Below are positions 45,238 through 54,915 of a stretch of 64,000 nt of DNA, in pieces. Source of the DNA: Shimia sp965227725 (GTDB taxonomy: Bacteria > Pseudomonadota > Alphaproteobacteria > Rhodobacterales > Rhodobacteraceae); contig NZ_CBDDGH010000004.1 of NCBI RefSeq assembly GCF_965227725.1, positions 62,001 to 126,000 of the forward strand. Reading direction: 5' to 3'. The notes beneath the pieces were generated by a model. That model saw only the letters and a list, made by a program, of their open reading frames with translations. It had not been told where the DNA came from and did no database searches. Made by a program: the position numbers and the translations under genes. Position 1 is the first letter of the stretch. Each line of letters starts with the position of its first letter.

Positions 45238-46392
45238 TTGAAGTTGGATCACAAAGGCTATCAGGCACTCGAAAAAATTTACGATACAGCGGTTAATCCC
45301 GGAAGCTGGCGCAAGGCATTGGATTCAACTGCGGCCGTCGTCGACGCCAAGGCTATCGCCCTGGTGGTCAGGGGCCGCAATGCCGGTGCAAAAGATTTGA
45401 CGCTGATGTCCACTGTCTACCTAGATTTCTCCCGTACGCCCGCAGGTTGGTACTATAGTGCTTGGCTTTCCCGGCTCCAAAACCAGGATTGGGATTTTCT
45501 CCAGGAGCAACCAACGCATTACCCAACTCCAGATATCGAAACGGGTATTCCACCCGAAGTTCTCGACCGCCGAAAAGACTATGCGTATTTGAAGAAGAGA
45601 ACTGGCATTGCTCGGCGACTTGGAGTCCGTCTGAACGAAGATCCCGTCTGGTTCGATGCAATGAGTATAGGTTTTGATCGCACAGTTTATGAAATACCAG
45701 CAGTAGCAGGCGATCGCACGCGCGCCTTGCTCCCCCACCTAACGAAGTCTTTGGAGATAGGTCGGGTATTCGCTTTTCTGAAGGCCCGCTATAAAGCGGC
45801 ACTCACTGCCTTGGACCGAATTCAAGCAGGGATTGCACTTGCGCTACCAGATGGACAGGTAATCGTGAAAAACGCGGAAGTGGAAAGAATTGTTAGTCTT
45901 AAGGATGGTATGTTTTTGGCTCGCGATGCCAGAATAGTCACCTCGGACCCAGAAACTACATCTAAAATACGAGCGCATATTTTTGAGGTGGCGTCTACAG
46001 CTCGGGGCCAGGCAAACCTGCACGAATCTCTTATCTCTGTAAGGCGGCCTTCCGGACAGACACCGTATCTTCTGGACATTGCTCCGATCAGTGACAGCAA
46101 GGCAGAATTAGAGCATGGATTGGAGGGGGCTCTCGTGACCATAATCGATCCAGAACGGGCCCCATATCTTAGGCTGGACCGGTTTACTAAGCTTTATGAC
46201 CTGACGCAGGCTGAAACTGACGTCTGTCGCTGGATCGCTGAAGGAGCTAGCGTCGCAGAGATCGCGGAAAAGCGAAACACCAGTCCTACTACGGCGAAAA
46301 ATCAGGTAGCCGCAGTACTTTCTAAAGCGGGCGTCAGCAGTAGAATCGAATTGATAAGGCTCATCCTTCGCGTATTACCGCCCGTAGCTTGA
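45238..46392 (+). CDS. LuxR-family transcriptional regulator (PAS-like sensor region)
   Basis: 384 aa. TTG start at 45238 chosen because a GGAG site precedes it and the ATG at 45231 is out of frame. C-terminal LuxR helix-turn-helix at about 315-375 (YDLTQAETDVCRWIAEGASVAEIAEKRNTSPTTAKNQVAAVLSKAGVSSRIELIRL). The N-terminal 300 residues form an unnamed sensor region common in rhizobial and roseobacter LuxR proteins, possibly PAS-like in the middle (QAGIALALPDGQVIVKNAEVERIV). No autoinducer-binding domain and no luxI nearby. Codon use is less G/C-rich than the core genes. Confidence 0.78.
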   Translation: MKLDHKGYQALEKIYDTAVNPGSWRKALDSTAAVVDAKAIALVVRGRNAGAKDLTLMSTVYLDFSRTPAGWYYSAWLSRLQNQDWDFLQEQPTHYPTPDIETGIPPEVLDRRKDYAYLKKRTGIARRLGVRLNEDPVWFDAMSIGFDRTVYEIPAVAGDRTRALLPHLTKSLEIGRVFAFLKARYKAALTALDRIQAGIALALPDGQVIVKNAEVERIVSLKDGMFLARDARIVTSDPETTSKIRAHIFEVASTARGQANLHESLISVRRPSGQTPYLLDIAPISDSKAELEHGLEGALVTIIDPERAPYLRLDRFTKLYDLTQAETDVCRWIAEGASVAEIAEKRNTSPTTAKNQVAAVLSKAGVSSRIELIRLILRVLPPVA

Positions 46393-46581
46393 AGCATGGT
46401 ATTGCTGGAACTCCTTTCGCAAAGAACGCAAATGTCATGATCTGTACGGATCATGAATTACCGGGCGCCGCTCTCTAACCTACTACGCAGGTGGTCTTGA
46501 GAATGACTGAGCCAAGCCCGCCAATTGAATGCCCTCGGCGCTGCGCTTTGGGTTTGATCAAGTTATTTTAGGAATATCGAA

Positions 46582-47229
46582 ATGACCAATTATGCTGCGA
46601 TAACCAGCCCGGCTGCTGCCCTGACATCCATTCAACAAGCACTCAAAGCGCTGGGCTACAATCCAGGCCCGATTGACGGTGACTTTGGCCGTCGCACACG
46701 CAAAGCCGCCGAAACCTGGCTCGACAATGATGGCAAACCCGCTGAGATGCAGCAGGTCGCCGCTACCACCAGCGCTGGAGGCATGATCTACCAGGACCCT
46801 GGGCACCATGCGGTGAATGAAATTGTGGTACATTGCACGGCTACTCGACCCGAATGGTATGAAGGGCGTTCTATTGAAGAGAAGATTACTGAAATCCGCC
46901 GATGGCACGTATCAGATCGCGGTTGGAACGACATAGGTTACCACTACGTGGTTGACCGAGACGGCAGCGTTGCACAAGGACGTGCTGAAACAGTCGTCGG
47001 CGCACATGTGAGAGGCCACAATCGCGGGACAATCGGTATTTCCCTGGTAGGAGGCTTCGGCTCGTCGGAAACCGACATCTTCAGTGACAACTTCACGGAA
47101 GCGCAAGAAACCGCATTGCGTAACTTGATATCAGATATCGGACGCCGGACTCTGATCCGGAAAATCAACGGCCACAACGATTATGCTCAGAAAGCTTGCC
47201 CAGGTTTCAAGGTCAGCGAGTGGTTGTAA
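46582..47229 (+). CDS. N-acetylmuramoyl-L-alanine amidase (amidase_2) with peptidoglycan-binding domain
   Basis: 215 aa. N-terminal peptidoglycan-binding domain (IQQALKALGYNPGPIDGDFGRRTRKAAETWL), then a zinc amidase: H84 (VVHCTATRPEWY), Y120 region (GYHYVVDRDG), H198 and C206 (NGHNDYAQKACPGF). No signal peptide, as in phage endolysins or gene-transfer-agent-type lysins. No holin or phage structural genes are adjacent, so it appears to be an isolated phage-derived lysin. Confidence 0.87.
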   Translation: MTNYAAITSPAAALTSIQQALKALGYNPGPIDGDFGRRTRKAAETWLDNDGKPAEMQQVAATTSAGGMIYQDPGHHAVNEIVVHCTATRPEWYEGRSIEEKITEIRRWHVSDRGWNDIGYHYVVDRDGSVAQGRAETVVGAHVRGHNRGTIGISLVGGFGSSETDIFSDNFTEAQETALRNLISDIGRRTLIRKINGHNDYAQKACPGFKVSEWL

Positions 47230-47372
47230 AAAGGGTCGCAACAAACCCCAACAGGGCTTGAGGGCTTGAACGTTTTCCCGTTCGGTTCTTCGCAGAGTCG
47301 TGTCCATCGTGGACCTGTCGCGGTTTGATGCCGCTCCTTTGATAGTATTTATTGCAGCAAAGGAGACGAGCT

Positions 47373-47615
47373 ATGGGATTGAAACGGAAGGACGAATTTC
47401 GCGGTGATGCGGCGCGGATCGCGCTAACGAGCGGACTAACACGCAAACAGGTGGCCTCGGATTTGGGTGTTGGCCTTTCGACGCTGAATAAATGGGTGAC
47501 ATCACATCGTGACACCAAGGTTGTGTCAGACAAAGACCTCGACCTTGCCCGAGAGAATGAGCGACTTCGACGGGAGAACCGTATTCTCAAGGAGGAGAGG
47601 GACATCCCAAACTGA
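47373..47615 (+). CDS. IS3-family transposase OrfA
   Basis: 80 aa from the ATG at 47373 (AGGAGA upstream). Helix-turn-helix (GDAARIALTSGLTRKQVASDLGVGLSTLNKWVTSHRD) and a leucine zipper (LARENERLRRENRILKEERD), the usual IS3 OrfA layout. Normally joined to OrfB by programmed frameshifting. Confidence 0.85.
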   Translation: MGLKRKDEFRGDAARIALTSGLTRKQVASDLGVGLSTLNKWVTSHRDTKVVSDKDLDLARENERLRRENRILKEERDIPN

Positions 47616-47681
47616 GAACGCGAACGCCATGCGTTCGAGAGAGCGTTCGAAGGCCACAGCCTTCTTCGCGAGCCAAAAACC

Positions 47682-48537
47682 ATGAGGTTCCAGTTCATTG
47701 AAGAGCATGGCCACGAATTCTCGACCAACCGCCTTTGTCAGGTCTTGGGTGTCAGCAACCGTGGCCTGCGCGCCTATCGCAGCCGCCCGGCCAGCCAAAG
47801 GCAGCAGACTGACATGGTTGTCTTGGCTCACATCAAAGAACAGTCCCGTCTCAGCTTAGGCAGCTATGGTCGTCCACGCATGACCGAAGAGTTGAAAGAG
47901 ATGGGTCTGAACGTCGGGCATCGCCGGGTTGGCAGATTGATGCGGAAGAATGGAATACGGGTCGAACGGTCCCAAAAATACAAGGTGACCACTGACAGCA
48001 ACCACGCCCTCAACATCGCCCCGAACCTGTTGAAACGAGACTTCAACGCGGATGGCCCCAATCAGAAATGGGCCGGGGACATCAGTTATGTTTGGACCCG
48101 AGAGGGATGGCTCTACCTTGCCGTCATTCTTGACCTGCATTCCCGACGGGTAATCGGCTGGGCGGTCAGCAACAGGGTGAAGCGTGATCTGGCGATCCGA
48201 GCGTTGAAGATGGCCGTAGCTCTTCGGCAGCCACCAAAAGACTGCATCCACCACACCACAGTGGCAGCCAATACTGCTCTCACGATTACCAGAAGCTGCT
48301 GCGCCAGCACGGCTTCCAGGTATCGATGAGTGGCAAAGGCAACTGTTATGACAACTCAGCTGTGGAAACCCTCTTCAAAACGATCAAGGCAGAGCTGATT
48401 TGGCGAAGGTCATAGCAGACGCGGCGGGACGCTGAGTTAGCCATCTTCCAGTACATCTACGGCTTCTACAATCCGCGCCGAAGGCACTCAGCATTGGGCT
48501 GGAAAAGCCCGGTCGCCCTCGAACGGAAAGTAGCCTA
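47682..48537 (+). pseudogene. IS3-family transposase OrfB, frameshifted
   Basis: Reads MRFQFIEEHGHEFSTNRLCQVLGVS, SYGRPRMTEELKEMG, then the integrase core WAGDISYVWTREGWLYLAVILDLHSRRVIGWAVS in one frame. Near 48255 it shifts: GSQYCSHDYQKLLRQHGFQ and GKGNCYDNSAVETLFKTIKAEL continue in another frame, broken by a TAG at 48413, before FYNPRRRHSALGWKSP and the stop. The upstream KATAFFASQKP segment is also out of frame. The transposase cannot be made intact without recoding. Confidence 0.8.
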
Positions 48538-48576
48538 AACGTGCACTTGGGGCGGCACAAAAACGTGACATGTCCA

Positions 48577-48898
48577 AACTGGCGGGCTGACCCCAGCCCT
48601 TTAAGCCCATCTCACCCGCGCCATTTGGCTTACTTCGCTTGAACTCCGCAAGGGCGTCAGGCAGCACGCCTTGTCCGAAACCATATCAACAGGAAGAAAC
48701 AAGAACGGCTTCTCCACCTGAAGGAGCTGGATCAAAGGACACACAGTACAGCGTTGTGGCGACGCCCTGGCAGCGTGGTAGTGTCTGTAGAGCTATCGAA
48801 TCCGAGCCTCAAATTGGAGCGGCCGTTCTAATATTCACAAACAGAGGACCGCTAGAAACCGAGATCACCCTTCGCCGAAAAATCTGAGAAGCCGAACT
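48577..48898. other. Intergenic region, no gene seen
   Basis: Between the IS right end and the secreted protein. One frame near 48620-48720 reads like protein (LTSLELRKGVRQHALSET) but has no start or family; possibly a relic. Confidence 0.4.
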
Positions 48899-51796
48899 TT
48901 AACCTAATATGTCGTCAGCATAGATCGTTGAAATTTCCAAGCTCGCAATCCGATACAACATGTCATTTGCGGGATCCGAAGACCTAAACGACACCGCATC
49001 AAACACCTGACTTGCCTCTACGCTGGCGCTGCCCCCATTGCTAAGATATGCGGCATCGCTTCCAATCAAGCTAAAGTGCCCTTCAGAATCTGCTGTCCAG
49101 AAATCTACCGTAACGTCCACGATATCCATTTCTTCGGAAGCCAGATCGAGCGAGAAAGCGGCTCCGGTGCCGACGACTTGCTCTGATTTGAGTTCAAAGA
49201 ACAGCACTTCGTTTTCATTGATGTATGCGCGTTCGTCCTCTGTTTGATCCCAAGGCCCATAGCCCCCCTCGGTCCCTTTGCCTTTGTCCCGAACACCAAA
49301 AGCGGCTCCGAATCCAGCAGTGCTGGCATAGCTATTGACCTCTTGTTTAATCACATCGCCAATGTTCAGGTCCGCGCCGAAACCGGCATCGCGAGCCGTA
49401 TCTCTGTCGACAAAAACGAGCGTGTCTTGCAAGCCTGTTTCCATGTCGTATGTAAACGCCGCCACATCTACGATGTCCACAGAACTATCGGTCCCCCAAT
49501 CTTTGTTCTGCTCAGCTTTGCCTGCTCTATTGAGCTCAAACAGTGCCGGACCATCCGTATTTTCACCATCCGCTACAGTTTTATGAAGTTCTTGCGACAA
49601 AAGCATTCGTTCTTTTGAATTCACAAAAAACGAGCCACGATCAAATTCGATATGCGAGTTGACCTCGATTGTCTCACTTTCCCCGATACTAACCTGGATA
49701 GAAGCAGTCGCCTGCTCTACTCCCCCACGACCATCATCTATTTGATAGACAAAGCTCTGCTCAACTATTTCACCAGGCGCTGCGAGATCAAATAGGTCTC
49801 CTTTGGCCTCATAGCTAAAAGTCCCGTCAGGATTCAGAGACAACACACCATCCATTGGCCCAGAAACCAGCGAGACGGACAAATTGTCTCCGTCCGGGTC
49901 AAAATCTGAACCGCTTCCATTGTCATCTAGAACGTTACCCGACAGCGCGCTATTTTGGGAAACCGTGAACATATCATCCAAAGCTATTGGAGGCGCATTC
50001 ACTGTGGCGAACTCCACTGTTATCTCGGAATTGTCACCAACCACTTCAACATTAAATTCAGCTCCCTCGAAATCACCTTCCAGCGTGATTGTCCCATCGA
50101 CGTCACCGTCGCCATCTTCGTCAATATCCAAAATTGCAGAGCCGGAAGTAACGGTAAGCCATTCCTTAAGCAGCTTAACCTTTTCAATGATGAGTTTTAT
50201 CTGATCAGTGAAGCCGGTGATGACATCCCCATCAAGCGCCTTAAGCTCTCCAGCAACTGAACCAGTTCCTGCTGCGAGGTTAAATTCTTCCTTTGTTTCA
50301 GAGGCCACAAGCGCGTTCTGACCAACTACGCCATTGACAACTTTAAAGATATCCTCGCCAGTTGCACCATCAAGGAGCAACTCAAAATTGGTGACGTAAA
50401 TCGCTGAGTCCAGTATGTAGTCACCGGTATCGGAAACGGCAATTTTTATGCTATTTTGCCCTTGCTCTAGGTCTGGCCGGACCGACAACGCCCCAAATCC
50501 GTCCCATTCTATTGGGTACACGCCTGAGGTGTTGTCAACGAAGTTGAGCGCAAGATTCTCATCAATAACACTAAGAGGGGTGCTGGGGTCACCATTGAAC
50601 AGAGCTGCATTGCTTCCATTAACAAAGACAGCAGCCACATCAATCACAGACGTATTCGAGAATTCAGGATACTCATCAGAACCGAACACGATGTCGAACC
50701 GAATGCCGTCCACATCTGGGTCGTCTACAAAAATATCGAACTCAAGCACTGACGCATCAAGCGATTCCCCGGCACCATCAAACGCATCGCGGGCAACAGC
50801 GCTGAGATCAGAGTCACCGGGCGCATTATGCGACACAGAAAAGTCAGTACTCGTATTTGAAGGTCCCGGGAACCCACCCGAGGACAGAAGTACCCCCCCT
50901 TCAAAATCAATACCCACACCGGGTATTTCAAAATCTTTGACCAGGAAGGCCGCGTTTTCGCTGCCAGTATAAGTCACATTCGAAATAGCACCACCAAGAA
51001 TTGACTGCAGATAGAGCTCGGCAACATCACTCCCAGATGCAACACCGAATTCGTTCGCTGCTCCGGCGAAGGAAATAGTTTCTTCAGGGGCAATAAAAGT
51101 ACCACCATTTTCATCGTTAGCGTCGGAAAACAAGGAATAATCCGCACCAAAATAAGGCGTGCTGAAGGCGTCTGGGCTGTTAGGGACGTCAGAGCTGTCT
51201 TTGCCAAATGCAGCATAGTAGATAGGTAGCGTGACATCATTTGAACCGTCGGATACAAATTCACTACCCGAGAACTCGACAACAGATGTGCCAAGATGCA
51301 CGTGTAGATGCTGGCCACGACTGGCACCGACCTCCTCATCGAGCGAAGACAGGCGCAGGCCAGTCGCACCGGTGTCACCAAACGGCTCCCCAAAGTTGAC
51401 ACGGCCCCAAATCTGGCCAGCACCATACCCGCCTTCACCAGCAGAAATCCCTAGCGCTGTCTCTAAAAAGTTAGGGGCCATATGGGCATAAGTCACAAAG
51501 ATTTCTTGGCCATCGACGAAAGATCGAACTGTAACATAGTTGCCATGTCCGCTACCCGCACTTGCGTATAAATCTCCATCTATAAGCGTATTTGGGGGAC
51601 CCTGAATGAACTCTTCTCCGACGCTTTGACGAAAAGCGACTATGTCCCCGCTTACAATCGGATAGACAGCGGTCCCGTAAGGGACAGCAAAATCGACACC
51701 CCACTTCAGGGCGCCAAAATGGCTAACCTCTTCATTAAAGCCTTGCGTAACAATATAGGAACCGCCGGAATAAGGCAGTGGCACCGATTTCGTCAT
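48899..51796 (-). CDS. Large probably secreted protein: M23-like, choice-of-anchor L and cadherin-like domains
   Basis: 965 aa from the ATG at 51796 (GAGG upstream). No Sec signal. Residues 10-170 resemble a LytM/M23 domain (GVDFAVPYGTAVYPIVSGDIVAF; TYAHMAPNF; GQHLHVHLG), but the first zinc His is Lys31. About 230-480 is a choice-of-anchor L domain (FDIVFGSDEYPEFSNTSVIDVAAVFVNG). About 600-700 is a cadherin/VCBS-like domain (NAPPIALDDMFTVSQNSALSGNVLDDN; DPDGDNLSV). The acidic, Asp/Gly-rich, Cys-poor make-up fits type I secretion and Ca binding; no type I exporter is adjacent. Function unknown: adhesin or surface protein likely. Confidence 0.8.
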   Translation of the reverse strand: MTKSVPLPYSGGSYIVTQGFNEEVSHFGALKWGVDFAVPYGTAVYPIVSGDIVAFRQSVGEEFIQGPPNTLIDGDLYASAGSGHGNYVTVRSFVDGQEIFVTYAHMAPNFLETALGISAGEGGYGAGQIWGRVNFGEPFGDTGATGLRLSSLDEEVGASRGQHLHVHLGTSVVEFSGSEFVSDGSNDVTLPIYYAAFGKDSSDVPNSPDAFSTPYFGADYSLFSDANDENGGTFIAPEETISFAGAANEFGVASGSDVAELYLQSILGGAISNVTYTGSENAAFLVKDFEIPGVGIDFEGGVLLSSGGFPGPSNTSTDFSVSHNAPGDSDLSAVARDAFDGAGESLDASVLEFDIFVDDPDVDGIRFDIVFGSDEYPEFSNTSVIDVAAVFVNGSNAALFNGDPSTPLSVIDENLALNFVDNTSGVYPIEWDGFGALSVRPDLEQGQNSIKIAVSDTGDYILDSAIYVTNFELLLDGATGEDIFKVVNGVVGQNALVASETKEEFNLAAGTGSVAGELKALDGDVITGFTDQIKLIIEKVKLLKEWLTVTSGSAILDIDEDGDGDVDGTITLEGDFEGAEFNVEVVGDNSEITVEFATVNAPPIALDDMFTVSQNSALSGNVLDDNGSGSDFDPDGDNLSVSLVSGPMDGVLSLNPDGTFSYEAKGDLFDLAAPGEIVEQSFVYQIDDGRGGVEQATASIQVSIGESETIEVNSHIEFDRGSFFVNSKERMLLSQELHKTVADGENTDGPALFELNRAGKAEQNKDWGTDSSVDIVDVAAFTYDMETGLQDTLVFVDRDTARDAGFGADLNIGDVIKQEVNSYASTAGFGAAFGVRDKGKGTEGGYGPWDQTEDERAYINENEVLFFELKSEQVVGTGAAFSLDLASEEMDIVDVTVDFWTADSEGHFSLIGSDAAYLSNGGSASVEASQVFDAVSFRSSDPANDMLYRIASLEISTIYADDILG

Positions 51797-52768
51797 AACA
51801 ATACCCTCAAACCAATTAACTGAGCATGATACACGCTTGCCGTGTAACACAATAAATATAATCCCTAAATAGTCACAATTTTTACTTCAGTCAAAGTTGT
51901 TAAACATCAAACAACAGAAATCAGAGCAGCCACCCGATTTCCCAAAATCATAAGCAGGATTTTTCCCGGTCAATTCGGACAGAGACATTTCATCTAAATA
52001 CGGAAGATATTTCTCTATTGTTTGACCGCAAAGTCATTTTGCACGGAAATGCACATAGATTTCACGACACGATCAACTCCCAAAAACCTAGACCCATCGG
52101 GACCTTTCGCACTCGCACTTACTTTTCTAGAAGTTCTTAAAAGAAACCTCTTCAGAAAAGATAGCCCCACCCACCTTACCAGCCCACGTTAGAAATCACG
52201 TTCTCAAGGGACCGTCATGGTCGGTTTGACCCAGCCTCTTGACTCGGGCCGATTGGATATTGAATTTACCACGGAGATCTGCGCGTGCCGCTGAACCAGC
52301 GAAGATCAGGTCACTTATTACCACCTAAAAACAGGGATAATTGGGATCAACTTCTTGGCCTCTGAGATGGCCTGAGCTAAAACTGAGTGATACCCGAAAT
52401 TATCTTGAAGAACGGTTGCGCTTCAATCTTTGCAGAAAAGGCTTGCTTTCATCGCCGATCACATCTGCTGGGGAATTCGGCAATCCCTATTTTAAGAAAC
52501 ATCTGAAAAGTTGATAGAACTCACCTTTGCCGGGCCCAAAAAAACTGACATCGGCAAGCGAAATCTCTCTCCTCCGGAGAAGGCATAGCCCTCATTAACA
52601 GAGAGCCTAAAATGAACTGAAACCAAAAAGAGAACAAAACGCGCAAATGGAGAAATAGAAACCAAAATACCAATCTAAACCAATGCAACCAACCAAAAGT
52701 TGAAAGAATCGAATTTATATATTACAATAAACGTTACTTAATTCTTCCGATTTAGCGGAGTGATTGCT
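51797..52768. other. Long A/T-rich region without recognised gene
   Basis: Nearly 1 kb with visibly lower G+C than the core. No gene, RNA or repeat supported. It holds the promoter of the secreted protein (left) and of the three-gene module (right). Confidence 0.5.
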
Positions 52769-52879
52769 GTGAAGTCAGCCTTGGTATTGATTGTTTTGTG
52801 CGCTGCGTTTTTTGCAGCATCCCCTTCCTCGGTGCATTCTCAGGTGGGGTGCGACCCTTCGCGCGAACGGTGCCGATAA
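52769..52879 (+). CDS. Tiny exported peptide (36 aa)
   Basis: GTG start with GGAG ten bases upstream. MKSALVLIVLCAAFFAASPSS is a good Sec signal peptide, with probable cleavage after VHS, leaving about a dozen residues (QVGCDPSRERCR) with two cysteines that could form a disulfide. It ends 17 bp before the ATG of the large membrane protein, so it looks like the first gene of that operon. Candidate roles are peptide signal, small subunit or translation leader; none is demonstrated. The call rests on ribosome site, signal peptide and position only. Confidence 0.5.
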   Translation: MKSALVLIVLCAAFFAASPSSVHSQVGCDPSRERCR

Positions 52880-52896
52880 AGTAGCATTGTAACGTC

Positions 52897-54915
52897 ATGT
52901 CTACGGACGGTATGCACGACATTGTCGCATTGTTTTTTGGCGTCGGCATTATAATCGCATTTTCCCATGAACGTTTTAACCGGATCTCCTACGAGACCGG
53001 CAAACGTCTTGATCGGCTTGTATCGTTTCTTACACCAGATAAATTGCGCGCACGCCGGCAGGTTACCTATGCATATTTTATCTACACGCTTTCGCTGATC
53101 ATCCTCTATTTGATCTTGTGCGGCTATGCCGAGATTCTGCTACCTCTCATCGGGGGGCAAAATCTTTTGCCCGAGATCGGGGCGAGCACTCTGCCCTCTG
53201 AAGCGTCGACGAGCCCGCCTCCAGCGTCAGACACCGCACCCGAACCGACGACGGGTTTCGCCCCCATGGAATCTTCGGCGATCGAGTTCTGGATAGCAAA
53301 CCTTGAACCCACCGTGAGTTCTGAGCCCGTGGAAACCAATTCAGGTGTCAATATCGCGCCCGAAGTCTCCATGGGACTGGCCCTGATCATGGTCGGTCTA
53401 GCGCCTTCTATAAAGGCTTTGGTGCGCGTGGATGAATGGCTGCGTATGTTTGCCCATCGCGTTGCGGGAATACCGACCTGGGTGATAGATACCTCGGACG
53501 CTTTGCGGTCGAACGCCAAGGTTTTACGGTTCTTCACGGACAGCGAAGCCGACAATTCCAGCGAATATCTTATTTCAGAACCCGAGCGCAAACGTGTTAT
53601 AGATTTGCACGAAAAGGCCAAGCCGTTTCTGGGCAATCTGGATGATTTCATCCTGAATATCGAGGTCATTCTTGTTGCATCGGCGTGGTTTCTTGATGAA
53701 AAGCTGCGGATCACGGGGACCGGTGACAAAAACCGCTTCGAAGAAATAGAAAATGAGCTTCGTCGCCGAAAGAACGAGTTGTTCAGCAATGCGAATAGTC
53801 CCGATCTTTCCCATGAAGGCTGGGAGGCTGTGGCCACTGCCGCAGATGAATTGGCCAGCGATTTCTGCGTTCTGATTGCTCTTTATGACGAACAGGACGT
53901 CATTCACCCCTATGATCAGCGCCCGGCCCCCACAGAAAGCCAGCGCCGCGCCCGGGATAGGCTGAGGCAATTCGTAGACGTCCTTTACAAGAACAAGACT
54001 GAACCATTGATGCAGCGCCGCGGCAACAATCTGGCGCTTTTCTGGACACTGGCGATCGTGCTGAGTTGGACAGTCGCCTGGGCGGTGCTGTGGCCGGGGC
54101 AAGCGGAATTCAATTTGATCTGGGACACGCTCAGCAGTGACACCTATCGGAGGATCAGGCTGTATTCGGTCAACGCATTCAACACCTACTGCATCGCCAC
54201 GATCGTTGCGATCACATTTCGCTGGGTCCGCATGACTTCGGTTGCTGAAGACGGCCAGCGAAAATGGGAAAACATGCGCTATCCCAATCACTGGACACGC
54301 TGGCTACCGCAGGCACTAAGCCTGTTTTCCATTGCCTTCTTGGTTTCTACAGCATTGAACATAGCGGTTCAGCTATGGCTCACGGAAACCAGAACACCCG
54401 AAGCAGAAGCCTGGCGAATGACATTCGAAGAGTTCATAATTTCGATCCGCTGGCGTTTTGAATACATGGGCCCAATTTCTTTCCGCGCGGCATGTTTGGC
54501 GCTGCTTGTAACAGTGCTTTTGGATGCGAGGCAGCGGTTGTGGACCGACGCGGGCCGGTATGAGCAGAAACAGCTCAAGAGACATAAGTCTAGCGACCAG
54601 ATGAAATCGAATGCCAAAACATGGCGCGAGTTGTCAATGCTGGACAGTCTGTCTTGGGTCGCGGTGGGAGCGTTGATGATGCTGATCATCACCCCCGTCA
54701 TGCGCTATCTGTCATTTTTGGCGGCCACGCAGGACTATCCTCGAGATTTCGATCATATAGACGCCGGGTTGATGATCTGGGCGACGCTTTACGCCGTTGT
54801 TCTGGCAGCTGCGGTGATGTTCTGCCTGTCCGAGGTACTTACCCGGCGCGCCTTCTATCGTGCCTCAAAGGATCCAGCCGACGGTCGAGTTTTAGAAGCT
54901 GCGGGGGAAGAATAA
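52897..54915 (+). CDS. Large polytopic membrane protein of unknown function
   Basis: 672 aa, not recognised. About nine membrane helices: 8-22, 56-86, 156-175, 378-399, 422-441, 471-495, 524-542, 584-607 and 623-646. Between helices 2 and 3 lies a Ser/Thr/Pro/Ala-rich stretch (about 95-150), probably periplasmic. Between helices 3 and 4 is a roughly 200-residue charged helical soluble domain (with RFEEIENELRRRKNELF), probably cytoplasmic. No transporter, kinase or cyclase motif seen. The stop overlaps the start of the binding-protein-like gene (TAATG), so the two are translationally coupled. Confidence 0.75.
   Translation: MSTDGMHDIVALFFGVGIIIAFSHERFNRISYETGKRLDRLVSFLTPDKLRARRQVTYAYFIYTLSLIILYLILCGYAEILLPLIGGQNLLPEIGASTLPSEASTSPPPASDTAPEPTTGFAPMESSAIEFWIANLEPTVSSEPVETNSGVNIAPEVSMGLALIMVGLAPSIKALVRVDEWLRMFAHRVAGIPTWVIDTSDALRSNAKVLRFFTDSEADNSSEYLISEPERKRVIDLHEKAKPFLGNLDDFILNIEVILVASAWFLDEKLRITGTGDKNRFEEIENELRRRKNELFSNANSPDLSHEGWEAVATAADELASDFCVLIALYDEQDVIHPYDQRPAPTESQRRARDRLRQFVDVLYKNKTEPLMQRRGNNLALFWTLAIVLSWTVAWAVLWPGQAEFNLIWDTLSSDTYRRIRLYSVNAFNTYCIATIVAITFRWVRMTSVAEDGQRKWENMRYPNHWTRWLPQALSLFSIAFLVSTALNIAVQLWLTETRTPEAEAWRMTFEEFIISIRWRFEYMGPISFRAACLALLVTVLLDARQRLWTDAGRYEQKQLKRHKSSDQMKSNAKTWRELSMLDSLSWVAVGALMMLIITPVMRYLSFLAATQDYPRDFDHIDAGLMIWATLYAVVLAAAVMFCLSEVLTRRAFYRASKDPADGRVLEAAGEE

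Larger units (their letters stand above)
47310..48576 (+). mobile_element. IS3-family insertion sequence with inactivated transposase
   Basis: Imperfect terminal inverted repeats: left TGGACCTGTCGCGGTTT at 47310, right (reverse complement) TGGACATGTCACGTTTT ending at 48576, 14 of 17 matching. Between them lie orfA (47373) and a broken orfB (47682-48537). No clear target-site duplication found. The element interrupts no recognisable gene. Confidence 0.75.

Noticed and set aside
46582..47229. Prophage centred on the amidase
   Set aside because: No capsid, tail, terminase, integrase or holin genes are nearby; a single lysin does not make a prophage.
48639..48887. 82-codon frame before the secreted protein
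   Set aside because: No ribosome site and random-looking sequence in a region flanking an IS.
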